Below are positions 15,927 to 25,590 of a DNA stretch of 64,000 nt, in pieces; within the stretch, counting starts at the first letter, position 1; every line of letters starts with the position of its first letter. Both the position numbers and the translations under genes were made by a program. The stretch lies in contig NZ_FNTD01000004.1 of NCBI RefSeq assembly GCF_900104815.1, forward strand, positions 2,992,501 through 3,056,500. Reading direction: 5' to 3'. The stretch is from Streptomyces misionensis (lineage in GTDB: Bacteria; Actinomycetota; Actinomycetes; Streptomycetales; Streptomycetaceae). Under the pieces are notes generated by a model. It searched no databases. It was given only the letters and a program-made list of their open reading frames with translations, and was not told the DNA's origin.

Positions 15927-16744
15927 CGGTAGCCCCCGGTGGTCTCGGTGTGGTCGGGGTGGAACCGGATGCGCCACTCCCGTGTCTCGCCGGGCCCGGC
16001 CATGACGTTCAGGTAGTACATGGCGTGCCCCGGCTGGGCGATGGAGGGGCCGTGCCAGCCGTCGGGGACGAGCACCACGTCGCCGGAGCGGACCTCGGCG
16101 AGGACGTCGGCGCCGCCCGCTCGGGAGGGGAACACCCGCTGGTAGCCGAGGCCGCCCCCCTCGATCTCGAAGTAGTAGATCTCCTCCAGCTCGCACTCCT
16201 CGCCGGGCCGGTGCTCGTCGTGCTTGTGCGGCGGGTACGAGGACCAGTTGCCGCCGGGGGTGAGCACCTCGACGGCGATCAGCCGGTCGCACGCGAAGGT
16301 GTCGGCGGCGGCGAAGTTGCGCACCTGGCGGGCGCAGCCGCCGCTGCCGCGGTGTTCGACGGGGACCTCCGGCGCGGGGCCGTAGCGGGCGGGGAGTCGT
16401 CGCTCGCACTTCGCTCCTGCCAGGGCGAAGCGGCCTCCCGCGCCGGAGGCGATCTGGACCCGGGCGTCCCGGGGCGCGTACGCGAAGTCGGTGGTCCCCG
16501 CGAACACGCTCTCCCGGCCCAGGAGTTGGAACTCGTTTTCCTCGATTCGAACGGTACATCCGCCTTCCAGCGGAAGCACGATGTACTCACTGTCCCCGGT
16601 GATGAACGTATGGCCACCACCCGGGGGCAGTTCGACGACGCGCAGTGCGCCGTACGTCCACCCGGCCCGCCGCGGGCCGATGTCGACGGCGTACTCGGCG
16701 CTCGCGGCGGTGCCCCGCGGCAGATGCAGGTCGGTGCTGGTCAT
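15923..16744 (-). CDS. iolB: 5-deoxy-glucuronate isomerase (IolB)
   Basis: This 273-residue cupin-type isomerase converts 5-deoxy-D-glucuronate to 5-dehydro-2-deoxy-D-gluconate. Metal-site and family motifs are visible around residues 160-215: GGNWSSYPPHKHDEH, EEIYYFEIEGGG and PDGWHGPSIAQPGHAMYYLNVMAG. The start is ATG 16744, seven bases after the stop of the aldolase-like gene. Its stop overlaps iolD. Length and motifs are standard for IolB. Confidence 0.94.
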   Translation of the reverse strand: MTSTDLHLPRGTAASAEYAVDIGPRRAGWTYGALRVVELPPGGGHTFITGDSEYIVLPLEGGCTVRIEENEFQLLGRESVFAGTTDFAYAPRDARVQIASGAGGRFALAGAKCERRLPARYGPAPEVPVEHRGSGGCARQVRNFAAADTFACDRLIAVEVLTPGGNWSSYPPHKHDEHRPGEECELEEIYYFEIEGGGLGYQRVFPSRAGGADVLAEVRSGDVVLVPDGWHGPSIAQPGHAMYYLNVMAGPGETREWRIRFHPDHTETTGGYR

Positions 16745-16751
16745 ACGGCCC

Positions 16752-17666
16752 TCACAGCAGTCCTACGGCGGTGTCCACGGCGGCGGCCACATCGCCGTCC
16801 GCCGGGTACAGCAGCGAGCGGCCGGCCACCAGGCCGCGCACGGTGGGCAGTCGGAGCGCGCCGCGCCACTTCTCGTAGGCGGCGAGCCGTCCTTCGGGCG
16901 AGTCGCCTATGTCGCCGCCGAGCAGCACGGCGGGCAGCGTGGACGTCGCCATGACCTCGGCCATGTCGTCGGGGTCCGCGGTGACCGGCACCTTCAGCCA
17001 GGTGTAGGCCGAACTGCCCCCCAGCCCGGAGGCGATGGCGATGGAGCGGGTGACCGCCTCGGCGGAGAGGTCGTTGACGAGCCGGCCCTCGGGGGTGCGG
17101 CGGCAGATGAACGGCTCGACGAAGACCGGGAGCGCGCGTTCCGCCATGGCGTCGACGGCGCGGGCGGCGGACTCCAGGGTGGTCAGCGAGCCGGGGTCGG
17201 TGTAGTCGAGGCGCAGCAGCAGCTTGCCCGCGTCGAAGCCGAGGCGGGCGATGTCCTCGGGGCGGTGCCCGGTGAACCGGTCGTCCAGTTCGAAGCTGGC
17301 CCCTTGCAGCCCGCCCCGGTTCATCGAGCCCATGACGACCTTGCCGTCCAGGGCGCCGAGCAGCAGCAGGTCGTCCAGGATGTCGGCGGTGGCGAGCACA
17401 CCGTCGACACCGGGCCGGGACAGTGCGAGGCACAGGCGCTCCAGCAGGTCGGCGCGGTTGGCCATGGCGAGCCCCCGCCCCCCGACGCCGAGCGCGCCCC
17501 GGGCGGGGTGGTCGGCGGCGACGATCATCAAGCGGCCGTTCTCGTTCAGCAGCGGGCGCCTCACCCGGCGGGCGGCGGCCTCGGCGACGGCCTCGGGGTG
17601 CCGGGTGCGCAGGCGGACCAACTCGCCGACGTCCACGTGCGGTTGCCGCGGAGTACCGGCTCTCAT
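16752..17666 (-). CDS. Cgl0158-family class I aldolase-like protein of the inositol operon
   Basis: This 304-residue TIM-barrel protein is of the deoxyribose-phosphate aldolase/Cgl0158 type. Visible segments are MIVAADHPARGALG near residue 50, then FDAGKLLLRLDYTDPGS, with LPVFVEPFI and YTWLKVPVT carrying the likely Schiff-base lysine (family knowledge, not proven here). In iol clusters it fits cleavage of 2-deoxy-5-keto-gluconate-6-phosphate to dihydroxyacetone phosphate and malonate semialdehyde, the step between IolC and MmsA. The start is ATG 17666, overlapping the iolC stop (ATGA). Confidence 0.82.
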   Translation of the reverse strand: MRAGTPRQPHVDVGELVRLRTRHPEAVAEAAARRVRRPLLNENGRLMIVAADHPARGALGVGGRGLAMANRADLLERLCLALSRPGVDGVLATADILDDLLLLGALDGKVVMGSMNRGGLQGASFELDDRFTGHRPEDIARLGFDAGKLLLRLDYTDPGSLTTLESAARAVDAMAERALPVFVEPFICRRTPEGRLVNDLSAEAVTRSIAIASGLGGSSAYTWLKVPVTADPDDMAEVMATSTLPAVLLGGDIGDSPEGRLAAYEKWRGALRLPTVRGLVAGRSLLYPADGDVAAAVDTAVGLL

Positions 17667-18613
17667 CGCACCGCTCCCGCGGCCAGCGCGGCGGCCACCT
17701 CGTCGGGGGTGGGCATCGCGGAGGAGCACTCCAGGCGGGAGGCGACGATGGCGCCGGCCGCGTTGGCGTGCCGCATGGTGGTCTCCAGGTCCCAGCCGGC
17801 CAGCAGCCCGTGGCACAGGGAGCCGCCGAACGCGTCCCCGGCGCCGAGGCCGTTGAGCACGGTGACGGGCAGCGGCGGCACCTCGGCGCACTCGCCGCGC
17901 GCGCTGACCGCGAGGACGCCCTTGGGTCCCTGTTTCACCACCGCGAGTTCGACCCCCGCGGCCAGCAACGCCCGTGCGGCGGCGTGCGGTTCGCGCTCCC
18001 CGGTGGCGATCTCCACCTCGTCCAGGTTGCCGACGGCGACGGTGGTGTGGCGCAGGGCCTCGGCGTAGAAGGGGCGGGCCGCGTCCGGGTCGTTCCAGAA
18101 CATCGGCCGCCAGTCGAGGTCGAAGACGGTGGTGCCGGCCCTGCCCCGGTGCGCGAGGGCGGCGAGGGTGGCCGTGCGGCTGGGTTCCTCGCTGAGCCCG
18201 GTGCCGGTCACCCAGAAGATCCGGGCCGCGCGGACGGCGTCCAGGTCCAGCTCGTGGGTGTGGATCTCCAGGTCGGGGGCCTTGGGGCGGCGGTAGAAGT
18301 AGAGCGGGAAGTCGTCCGGCGGGAAGATCTCGCAGAAGGTCACCGGGGTGGGCAGTCCGGCCACCGGGGTGACCCAGTGGTCGGCGACGCCGAAGCCGCG
18401 CAGCGCCTCGTGCGCGAAGGTGCCGAAGGGGTCGTCGCCGGTGCGGCTGATCACGGCGGCGGTGCGGCCGAGCCGGGCCGCGGCGACCGCCACGTTCGTC
18501 GCCGACCCGCCGAGGAACTTGCCGAAGGTGGTCACCCGGGCGAGCGGGACGCCGGCCTGGAGCGGATAGAGGTCCACCCCGATCCGCCCCATGGTGATCA
18601 GGTCGTACGCCAT
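17663..18613 (-). CDS. iolC: 5-dehydro-2-deoxygluconokinase (IolC)
   Basis: This 316-residue PfkB-family sugar kinase phosphorylates 5-dehydro-2-deoxy-D-gluconate in inositol catabolism. It opens MAYDLITMGRIGVDLYPLQ. PfkB signatures are GKFLGGSATNVAVAAARLG at about residue 31 and NGLGAGDAFGGSLCHGL with the catalytic aspartate near the C-terminus. FDLDWRPMFW is typical of IolC. The start ATG 18613 has GGGGAG in front. It is the first gene of the operon, read from a promoter at 18644-18673. Confidence 0.93.
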   Translation of the reverse strand: MAYDLITMGRIGVDLYPLQAGVPLARVTTFGKFLGGSATNVAVAAARLGRTAAVISRTGDDPFGTFAHEALRGFGVADHWVTPVAGLPTPVTFCEIFPPDDFPLYFYRRPKAPDLEIHTHELDLDAVRAARIFWVTGTGLSEEPSRTATLAALAHRGRAGTTVFDLDWRPMFWNDPDAARPFYAEALRHTTVAVGNLDEVEIATGEREPHAAARALLAAGVELAVVKQGPKGVLAVSARGECAEVPPLPVTVLNGLGAGDAFGGSLCHGLLAGWDLETTMRHANAAGAIVASRLECSSAMPTPDEVAAALAAGAVR

Positions 18614-18643
18614 CGACTCCCCTTCGTCACGGGCCTCCCCGGC

Positions 18644-18673
18644 TTTGTAGTCCTGCCCACCGAGCCCTGTCAA
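18644..18673 (-). promoter_or_regulatory. Promoter of the inositol operon
   Basis: On the minus strand, TTGACA (18673-18668) and TACAAA (18649-18644) are separated by 18 bases, close to the vegetative consensus. The -10 lies about 30 bases upstream of the iolC start codon. No competing promoter of this quality is seen in the 372-bp gap. Confidence 0.62.
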
Positions 18674-18690
18674 TGTTTTGTCCGGACATT
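18672..18690. promoter_or_regulatory. Candidate operator of the inositol operon
   Basis: The perfect palindrome TGTCCGGACA (18679-18688) sits inside a wider AATGT...ACATT inverted repeat. A further half-site-like TTCGGAC follows. It directly abuts the -35 box of the iol promoter. A GntR-type IolR repressor would fit such a site. The rest of the gap to 18985 holds nothing else I recognise. Confidence 0.45.
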
Positions 18691-18985
18691 CGGACGATGC
18701 GGTGAACGGCGCGTCCGGGGCCGGTCGCGCACCCTTGCCCGGCCCGGTGCCCCTCCATGCGCGCGCTCGCTGTCGGCTTTGTGCCGGCTGTGTAACGAAC
18801 ACCCGCTTTCCGTCACACATGTCGCGGGTACGCGGGCGGGGCGTCACATGCGGTCGACAGGGGCTGACGGTCGGTCACGGTGCGTCGTTGTCCTGGCGCA
18901 GGCTTGGTGATCGCCAGCGCAGCGCCCGGCCCCCCGACGGCCGCCCCCCGGCCGCCGCCGTGGCGCGCGCAGGGAGGTGCAACTC

Positions 18986-19186
18986 ATGACCGACCGCAGG
19001 CTCTGGTCCTACAAGGAGATCGCGGCGCACATCAAGGTGCAGCCGGACACCGTACGGTCGTACCGCAAGCACGGGCTGCTGCCGCCGCCCGACCACGTGG
19101 AGGGCGGCAAGCCCTACTGGTACGCCGACACGGTCCGCGCCTGGGTCGCCTCCCGGCCCGGGAGCAGGGGCCGCCGGGCCGACTAG
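18986..19186 (+). CDS. Small MerR-like helix-turn-helix protein
   Basis: This 66-residue protein is almost only a winged-helix/MerR-type DNA-binding domain: MTDRRLWSYKEIAAHI, then VQPDTVRSYRKHGLLPPPDH, then GGKPYWYADTVRAWVASRPG. It resembles excisionase/BldC-size regulators but is not BldC itself. ATG 18986 has GGGAGG at good spacing. The stop TAG lies in GACTAGGG immediately before the IS481 target duplication. Because an insertion sequence now follows directly, any downstream co-transcribed gene would be separated from it. The target is unknown. Confidence 0.78.
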   Translation: MTDRRLWSYKEIAAHIKVQPDTVRSYRKHGLLPPPDHVEGGKPYWYADTVRAWVASRPGSRGRRAD

Positions 19187-19188
19187 GG

Positions 19189-20259
19189 ACTAGGTGTGCT
19201 GTCCCGGGACGTTGGTGACACGCGTGCTGGGTGCTTGAACAGGTGAGGGCCTTCTGGGTTCGGTGTGGATTGCGACATCTACCGCCGACCGCCAGGAGGC
19301 CCTCGTGTCCCACCGTAACGCCCCGCTGACGCCGACTGGGAGGCTGCGTCTGGCCCGGTGTGTCGTGGACGACGGCTGGCCGCTGCGCCGGGCCGCGGAA
19401 CGCTTCCAGGTCAGCCACACCACAGCCGCACGCTGGGCCAGCCGCTACCGGCAGCTGGGCGAGGCGGGCATGCACGACCGCTCCAGCCGCCCGCACCATC
19501 AACCCCGCCGCACCCCGGCTGCCGTCGAGGCACAGGTTCTGCGGCTGCGGCGCGAGCACCGGATCGGCCCGCTGCGACTCGCCGCCCGCACCGGCATCGC
19601 CGCATCCACCGTCCACCGCATCCTCGTCCGCCACGGCCTGCCTGCCCTGGCCGCCTGCGACCGGGCCACCGGCGAACCCGTCCGCCGCTACGAACGCGCC
19701 CGGCCCGGCGAACTCATCCACATCGACGTCAAGAAGCTCGGCCGCATCCCAGAAGGCGGCGGGCACCGCACCCAGGGCCGTGCCGAAGGCCGACGCAACC
19801 GCACCGGAGTCGGCTACGCCTACCTGCACACCGCCCTGGACGACCACACCCGCCTCGCCTACACCGAAGACCTGCCCGACGAGACCGCCACCACCTGCGC
19901 CGGCTTCCTACGACGAGCAACTGCCTGGTTCGCCCGGCAAGGCGTCATCGTCGAGCGGGTCCTGACCGACAACGCCTGGGCCTACACCAAGAACACCTGG
20001 CGCCAGACTTGCCGCGACCTGGGCATCAGCCCCCGCTGGACCAGGCCCTGGCGGCCCCAGACCAATGGCAAGGTCGAACGCTTCCACCGCACCCTGCTCG
20101 ACGAATGGGCCTACATCCGGCCCTACACCTCAGACACCGAACGACAAGCGGCGTTCCCCGACTGGCTGGACTGGTACAACTACCACCGACCCCACACCGG
20201 CATCGGCGGCCACCCACCAGCCAGCCGCGTCACCAACCTGTCCGAACAGCACAACTAGG
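19189..20259 (+). mobile_element. Complete IS481-family insertion sequence with 6-bp target duplication
   Basis: The element spans 19195-20253 (1059 bp). Terminal inverted repeats of about 28 bp begin TGTGCTGT at each end and share GTTGGTGAC internally (22 of 28 positions match). The flanks are an exact 6-bp duplication ACTAGG at 19189-19194 and 20254-20259. This fits the NCTAGN target known for Bordetella IS481. One transposase gene fills the element. The intact ends and open frame indicate a recent, possibly active copy. Confidence 0.93.
19305..20258 (+). CDS. IS481-family transposase
   Basis: This 317-residue DDE transposase starts at GTG 19305 (VSHRNAPLTPTGRLRLARCV) behind AGGAGG. It has an N-terminal helix-turn-helix (RRAAERFQVSHTTAARWASRY) and a second one (AARTGIAASTVHRILVRHG). 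The rve catalytic core follows, with Asp in LIHIDVKKLGR, Asp in LTDNAWAY and Glu in NGKVERFHRT. The C-terminal YNYHRPHTGIGGHPPASRV motif is typical of IS481. The stop codon TAG (20256-20258) is not in the element but in the duplicated target ACTAGG. Confidence 0.95.
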   Translation: MSHRNAPLTPTGRLRLARCVVDDGWPLRRAAERFQVSHTTAARWASRYRQLGEAGMHDRSSRPHHQPRRTPAAVEAQVLRLRREHRIGPLRLAARTGIAASTVHRILVRHGLPALAACDRATGEPVRRYERARPGELIHIDVKKLGRIPEGGGHRTQGRAEGRRNRTGVGYAYLHTALDDHTRLAYTEDLPDETATTCAGFLRRATAWFARQGVIVERVLTDNAWAYTKNTWRQTCRDLGISPRWTRPWRPQTNGKVERFHRTLLDEWAYIRPYTSDTERQAAFPDWLDWYNYHRPHTGIGGHPPASRVTNLSEQHN

Positions 20260-20418
20260 GCCTCTCGTTTGGATCTTGCCGGGCTCGCGGGGTCTGGCAC
20301 CGCGCCTCGCGGCGTTGTCGTCGGTTGCCATGGCTCCGCCATGGCGCCCTCCTCCGCCTTGCGATGCACGGCACCAGACCCCGCTCCCTGATCCGGCCTG
20401 ATCCAAACGAAAGACCCT
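20257..20418. repeat. 162-bp palindromic MITE-like element
   Basis: The whole stretch is an imperfect palindrome. The ends are AGGG(C/T)CT(C/T)TCGTTTGGATC in inverted orientation. The inner arms share GCGGGGTCTGG, and the exact centre is CCATGGCTCCGCCATGG (20328-20344). It has no coding capacity. This is the layout of a miniature inverted-repeat element mobilised by a transposase elsewhere. I found no convincing target duplication. The left end is overlapped by the IS481 target site. Confidence 0.7.
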
Positions 20419-20435
20419 GGCTACCGGCAGGCCCG

Positions 20436-21479
20436 TCACGCCCAGGGTTCGACGACCGTGACGCCGGCGCCCGGTGCGTCCGCCATCGCGGCGAGCGCCG
20501 CCGGGGCCGCGTCGAGACCGATGACGGAGGTCACCAGCAGGTCCGGGCGCAGGGCGCCGGAGCGGACCAGTTCCAGCATGCCGGGGTAGGTATGGGCGGC
20601 CATGCCGTGGCTGCCGAGGAGTTCCAGCTCCAGGGCGATGGCGCGGGCCATCGGCACGGCGGTGGTGCCGTCCGCCGAGGGCAGCAGGCCCACCTGCACG
20701 TGCCGGCCGCGGCGGCGCAGGGAGTTCACCGAGGCGGCGCAGGTGACGGGCGAGCCGAGGGCGTCCAGCGAGAGGTGGGCGCCGCCGCCGGTCAGCTCGC
20801 GGACCGCAGCCGCCGGGTCCGGCACCGTGCGCGCGTCCAGGCAGTGCGCGGCGCCGAACCGGCGCGCGAGTTCCAGGGCGCCGGGCGAGATGTCGACGGC
20901 GACCACCCGCGCCCCGGCCGCCGCCGCGATCATCACCGCGGACAGCCCGACCCCGCCGCAGCCGTGCACCGCGACCCACTGCCCGGCCGCGGCCCGCCCC
21001 TGCTGCACCACGGCACGGAAGGCGGTGGCGAAGCGGCAGCCGAGGCCCGCGGCGGTGGCGTACGCCATGCCGTCCGGGATCGCCACGAGGTTGACGTCGG
21101 CGTGGTCGAGGGCGACGTACTGGGCGAAGGAGCCCCAGTGGCTGAAACCGGGCTGGGTCTGCCGCTCGCACACCTGCTGGTCGCCCGCCGCGCAGGCCGC
21201 GCAGGTGCCGCAGGCGCAGACGAAGGGCACGGTGACCCGGTCGCCGGGCCGCCAGCCGGTCACCCGGGCGCCCACCGCCTCGACCACACCGGCGAGTTCG
21301 TGGCCGGGCACGTGCGGCAGCACGATGTCCGCGTCGTGGCCCATCCAGCCGTGCCAGTCGCTGCGGCACAGCCCGGTCGCCTCGACCCGCACCACGACCC
21401 CGTGCTCCGCGGGCGCCGGGTCGGGCACCTCCCGCACCTCGGCCGGCTTCCCGAACTCCTCGAACAGCACCGCTCTCAT
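20436..21479 (-). CDS. Zinc-dependent alcohol dehydrogenase (MDR family)
   Basis: This 347-residue medium-chain dehydrogenase has catalytic zinc ligands in [14 protein letters not shown] and [15 protein letters not shown]. The four structural-zinc cysteines lie in [19 protein letters not shown]. The nucleotide-binding fold includes [28 protein letters not shown]. It oxidises an alcohol with NAD(P) in the cytoplasm, but the substrate is unknown. The start is ATG 21479. It is a single gene, transcribed toward the mobile elements. Confidence 0.88.
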   Translation of the reverse strand: MRAVLFEEFGKPAEVREVPDPAPAEHGVVVRVEATGLCRSDWHGWMGHDADIVLPHVPGHELAGVVEAVGARVTGWRPGDRVTVPFVCACGTCAACAAGDQQVCERQTQPGFSHWGSFAQYVALDHADVNLVAIPDGMAYATAAGLGCRFATAFRAVVQQGRAAAGQWVAVHGCGGVGLSAVMIAAAAGARVVAVDISPGALELARRFGAAHCLDARTVPDPAAAVRELTGGGAHLSLDALGSPVTCAASVNSLRRRGRHVQVGLLPSADGTTAVPMARAIALELELLGSHGMAAHTYPGMLELVRSGALRPDLLVTSVIGLDAAPAALAAMADAPGAGVTVVEPWA

Positions 21480-21632
21480 GCCTTCACCCTTTCACGCTGG
21501 CCGGCACCGCCCCCGGTCGGCCCGCGTCACGCGTACGGCGCACGAGGACGGCGGCGAACCGGGACATCTGCCTACAGTGCGGAGGAATCCCCCAGCCGAT
21601 CCCCGTTCCGCCCAGCCCGAGGGGACGACCAC

Positions 21633-22571
21633 GTGAGCCACCCGCCGCCGCCCGGCGCCCCCAGGGCCCGCATCCCCGGTCCGCAGCAGCCCCTGCCGCC
21701 GTTCCCCCGGATCGGCGCGGGACTGTGGCGGCGCTGCCTGGGCGCCGGGCTCGCGGTGTGGGCGGCGACCGCGTGCGTGACCTGGACGACCCGGAGCACC
21801 GCCCCGCTGCCCGCGCTGGTGCTGCTCGGCGGCTTCCTGGTGCCGGTGGCCTTCGTGCTCTGGGCGTACGAACGGCACGGCCGCGACCTAGGGGTCAGCG
21901 CGGCCCTCGGCTGCTTCCTGGCCGGCGGCGCGCTCGGCGTGCTCGGCGCCGCGCTCGCCGGCTCCGCCGTGCCGCACCCCTCCCCCGACTGGCTGCTGAC
22001 CGTCGCCCTGGCCGAGGAGGCGGCCAAGCTGGGGGCGCTGGCGTTCACGCTGCGCCGGCAGCCCGGCATCCGCGGCACGCGGGCCGGGCTGGTGCTCGGC
22101 GCGGCCGTCGGCGTCGGGTTCGCCGCGGTGGAGAGCACCGGGTACGCCCTCGCCGCGGCGCTCGCCACCCCATGGGGCAGGCTGGAGCCGGAGCTGCTGC
22201 GCGGGCTGCTCGCACCCTTCGGACAGGGCCTGTGGACCGCGGTCACCGGCGGCGCGCTGCTGGCGCTGCGCCGCCCGGACGGACGTTTCCGGTACGCCCC
22301 GCCGGTCGTCGCCGCGTGCATGGGGGTCGCGCTGCTGCACGCCCTGGCGGACGCCCTGCGCGCCGTCTCGCCCTGGCTGGTCGTCCGGCTGACCGGCCGG
22401 GGCACGGAGCCCGGTCTGTTCGCGTCGGGGTACCCGCCCCAGCCGAGCGCCGCCCAGCAGCACCTGCTCACCCTGGTGTCCGCGGTCGGCCCGGCGCTCG
22501 TCACGCTGGTCGGGGCGGGCTGGGCGCTGTCACTCGTCCGCAGGAATCCCCCTTGGAAAAATACCCCCTAG
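21633..22571 (+). CDS. PrsW family intramembrane metalloprotease
   Basis: This 312-residue polytopic membrane protein starts at GTG 21633 behind GAGGGGAC. After a proline-rich cytoplasmic N-terminus (about 30 residues) it has about eight hydrophobic segments. The PrsW/CAAX-like motifs are present: EEAAKLGALAF, then GFAAVESTGYAL, then LLHALADALR. Known PrsW proteins cleave membrane anti-sigma factors. No anti-sigma gene is adjacent, so the substrate here is open. Its last codons overlap the copper-responsive promoter of copZ (22553-22580). Confidence 0.85.
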   Translation: MSHPPPPGAPRARIPGPQQPLPPFPRIGAGLWRRCLGAGLAVWAATACVTWTTRSTAPLPALVLLGGFLVPVAFVLWAYERHGRDLGVSAALGCFLAGGALGVLGAALAGSAVPHPSPDWLLTVALAEEAAKLGALAFTLRRQPGIRGTRAGLVLGAAVGVGFAAVESTGYALAAALATPWGRLEPELLRGLLAPFGQGLWTAVTGGALLALRRPDGRFRYAPPVVAACMGVALLHALADALRAVSPWLVVRLTGRGTEPGLFASGYPPQPSAAQQHLLTLVSAVGPALVTLVGAGWALSLVRRNPPWKNTP

Positions 22572-22580
22572 GGGTATAGT
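22553..22580 (+). promoter_or_regulatory. copZ-copA promoter with CsoR-type copper operator
   Basis: TTGGAA (22553-22558) and TATAGT (22575-22580) are spaced by 16 bases. Between and overlapping them lies ATACCCCCTAGGGGTAT (22561-22577), the GC-rich inverted repeat bound by the copper-sensing repressor CsoR in actinobacteria. The location predicts repression without Cu(I) and release by Cu(I). The site overlaps the 3' end and stop codon of the PrsW gene. No csoR gene lies in this window. Confidence 0.87.
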
Positions 22581-22643
22581 CTGAAGAAGGTGGGGAACCC
22601 TCTGGACACCCGAGCCCCACACACCACCACGAGGAGCAACGAC

Positions 22644-22883
22644 ATGAGCGCCCAGACCGACACCCCGGCCTCCGTCACCACCGTCTACAAGGTGACCGGC
22701 ATGAGCTGCGGCCACTGCGAGGGATCCGTCTCCGGCGAGATCTCCCAGATCCCCGGCGTCACCTCGGTGCGGGCCGTCGCGTCGAGCGGCGAGGTCACCG
22801 TCGTCTCCGAGGCCCCGCTGGACGACGAGGCCGTCCGCGCCGCCGTCGACGAGGCCGGCTTCGAGCTGGCCGGCAAGGCCTGA
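22644..22883 (+). CDS. copZ: Copper chaperone (CopZ, HMA domain)
   Basis: This 79-residue protein consists of one heavy-metal-associated domain with the metal site MSCGHC (in VYKVTGMSCGHCEGS) and a ferredoxin-like fold pattern. It binds Cu(I) in the cytoplasm and hands it to the CopA ATPase encoded 96 bp downstream. ATG 22644 has GAGGAGCAACGAC in front. An upstream in-frame start at 22590 has no ribosome site. It is controlled by the CsoR-type promoter at 22553-22580. Confidence 0.93.
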   Translation: MSAQTDTPASVTTVYKVTGMSCGHCEGSVSGEISQIPGVTSVRAVASSGEVTVVSEAPLDDEAVRAAVDEAGFELAGKA

Positions 22884-22979
22884 GCACCACCCGCACCACC
22901 TCCTACTTTCCCCGACCGGGCCGTACCGACCAGCTGATACTGGCTCCGTGCGGTCCGGTCCGATGTCTGGAGTCCGGAC

Positions 22980-25241
<2,262 letters not shown>

Positions 25242-25270
25242 AGTTGGGCCACAAGTCCCCCTAGAGACGG

Positions 25271-25307
25271 GCGCGAGCCTCACATAAGCTCTTCACAAGG
25301 CTCGCGC
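25271..25307 (+). terminator. Hairpin downstream of copA
   Basis: GCGCGAGCCT (25271-25280) pairs perfectly with AGGCTCGCGC (25298-25307) and is followed by ATCTTCCTT. It begins 30 bases past the copA stop and probably ends the copper operon transcript. Confidence 0.65.
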
Positions 25308-25318
25308 ATCTTCCTTAC

Positions 25319-25352
25319 GCAAGGGCTCCGTTCGCCATAACGGGGCTCTTGC
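25319..25352. terminator. Second hairpin in the copA-citA gap
   Basis: Fourteen-base arms (25319-25332 and 25339-25352) pair at 12 or more positions, counting G-U, around a CGCCAT loop. It sits 11 bases after the first hairpin, with AAAAGG following. It may be a tandem terminator or the start of a separate structured RNA. Confidence 0.45.
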
Positions 25353-25510
25353 GCATCAAAAGGACATATGCAAGAGACGCAGATCACAGTGATGTGAACG
25401 TAACCATCGAAGGGGTTCGAAGGTCTAAGTTGGCGATGTCGGATCGGCGTCTTGGGGGGCGCTGACCCGGCATCTGGGGATGTCTTGGGGGACTTCCCCG
25501 GAGATGCGTT

Positions 25511-25568
25511 GCCGGGGCACGTACACCGGGAAGCTTTGAGCGGCCCTCCCGGCGTGCGATGTCCCGGC
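25511..25568. ncRNA. Branched RNA fold in the copA-citA gap
   Basis: A 9-bp outer stem (25511-25519 with 25560-25568, one G-U) encloses a second stem CCGGGA/TCCCGG (25526-25531 with 25547-25552) and a small GCT-TTG-AGC tip. It lies in an intergenic region with no credible reading frame and is part of a run of hairpins continuing to 25704. Strand and transcript ends are undetermined. Confidence 0.4.
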
Positions 25569-25590
25569 AGACCGCACCGACAGCGATTCA

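Noticed and set aside
20257..20418. Target-site duplication of the palindromic element
   Set aside because: CTA can be found on both sides, but the implied ends do not match the inverted repeats. No duplication is claimed.
25405..25430. GGTTCGAA resembling a tRNA T-arm
   Set aside because: No acceptor stem, D-arm or anticodon arm can be paired around it.
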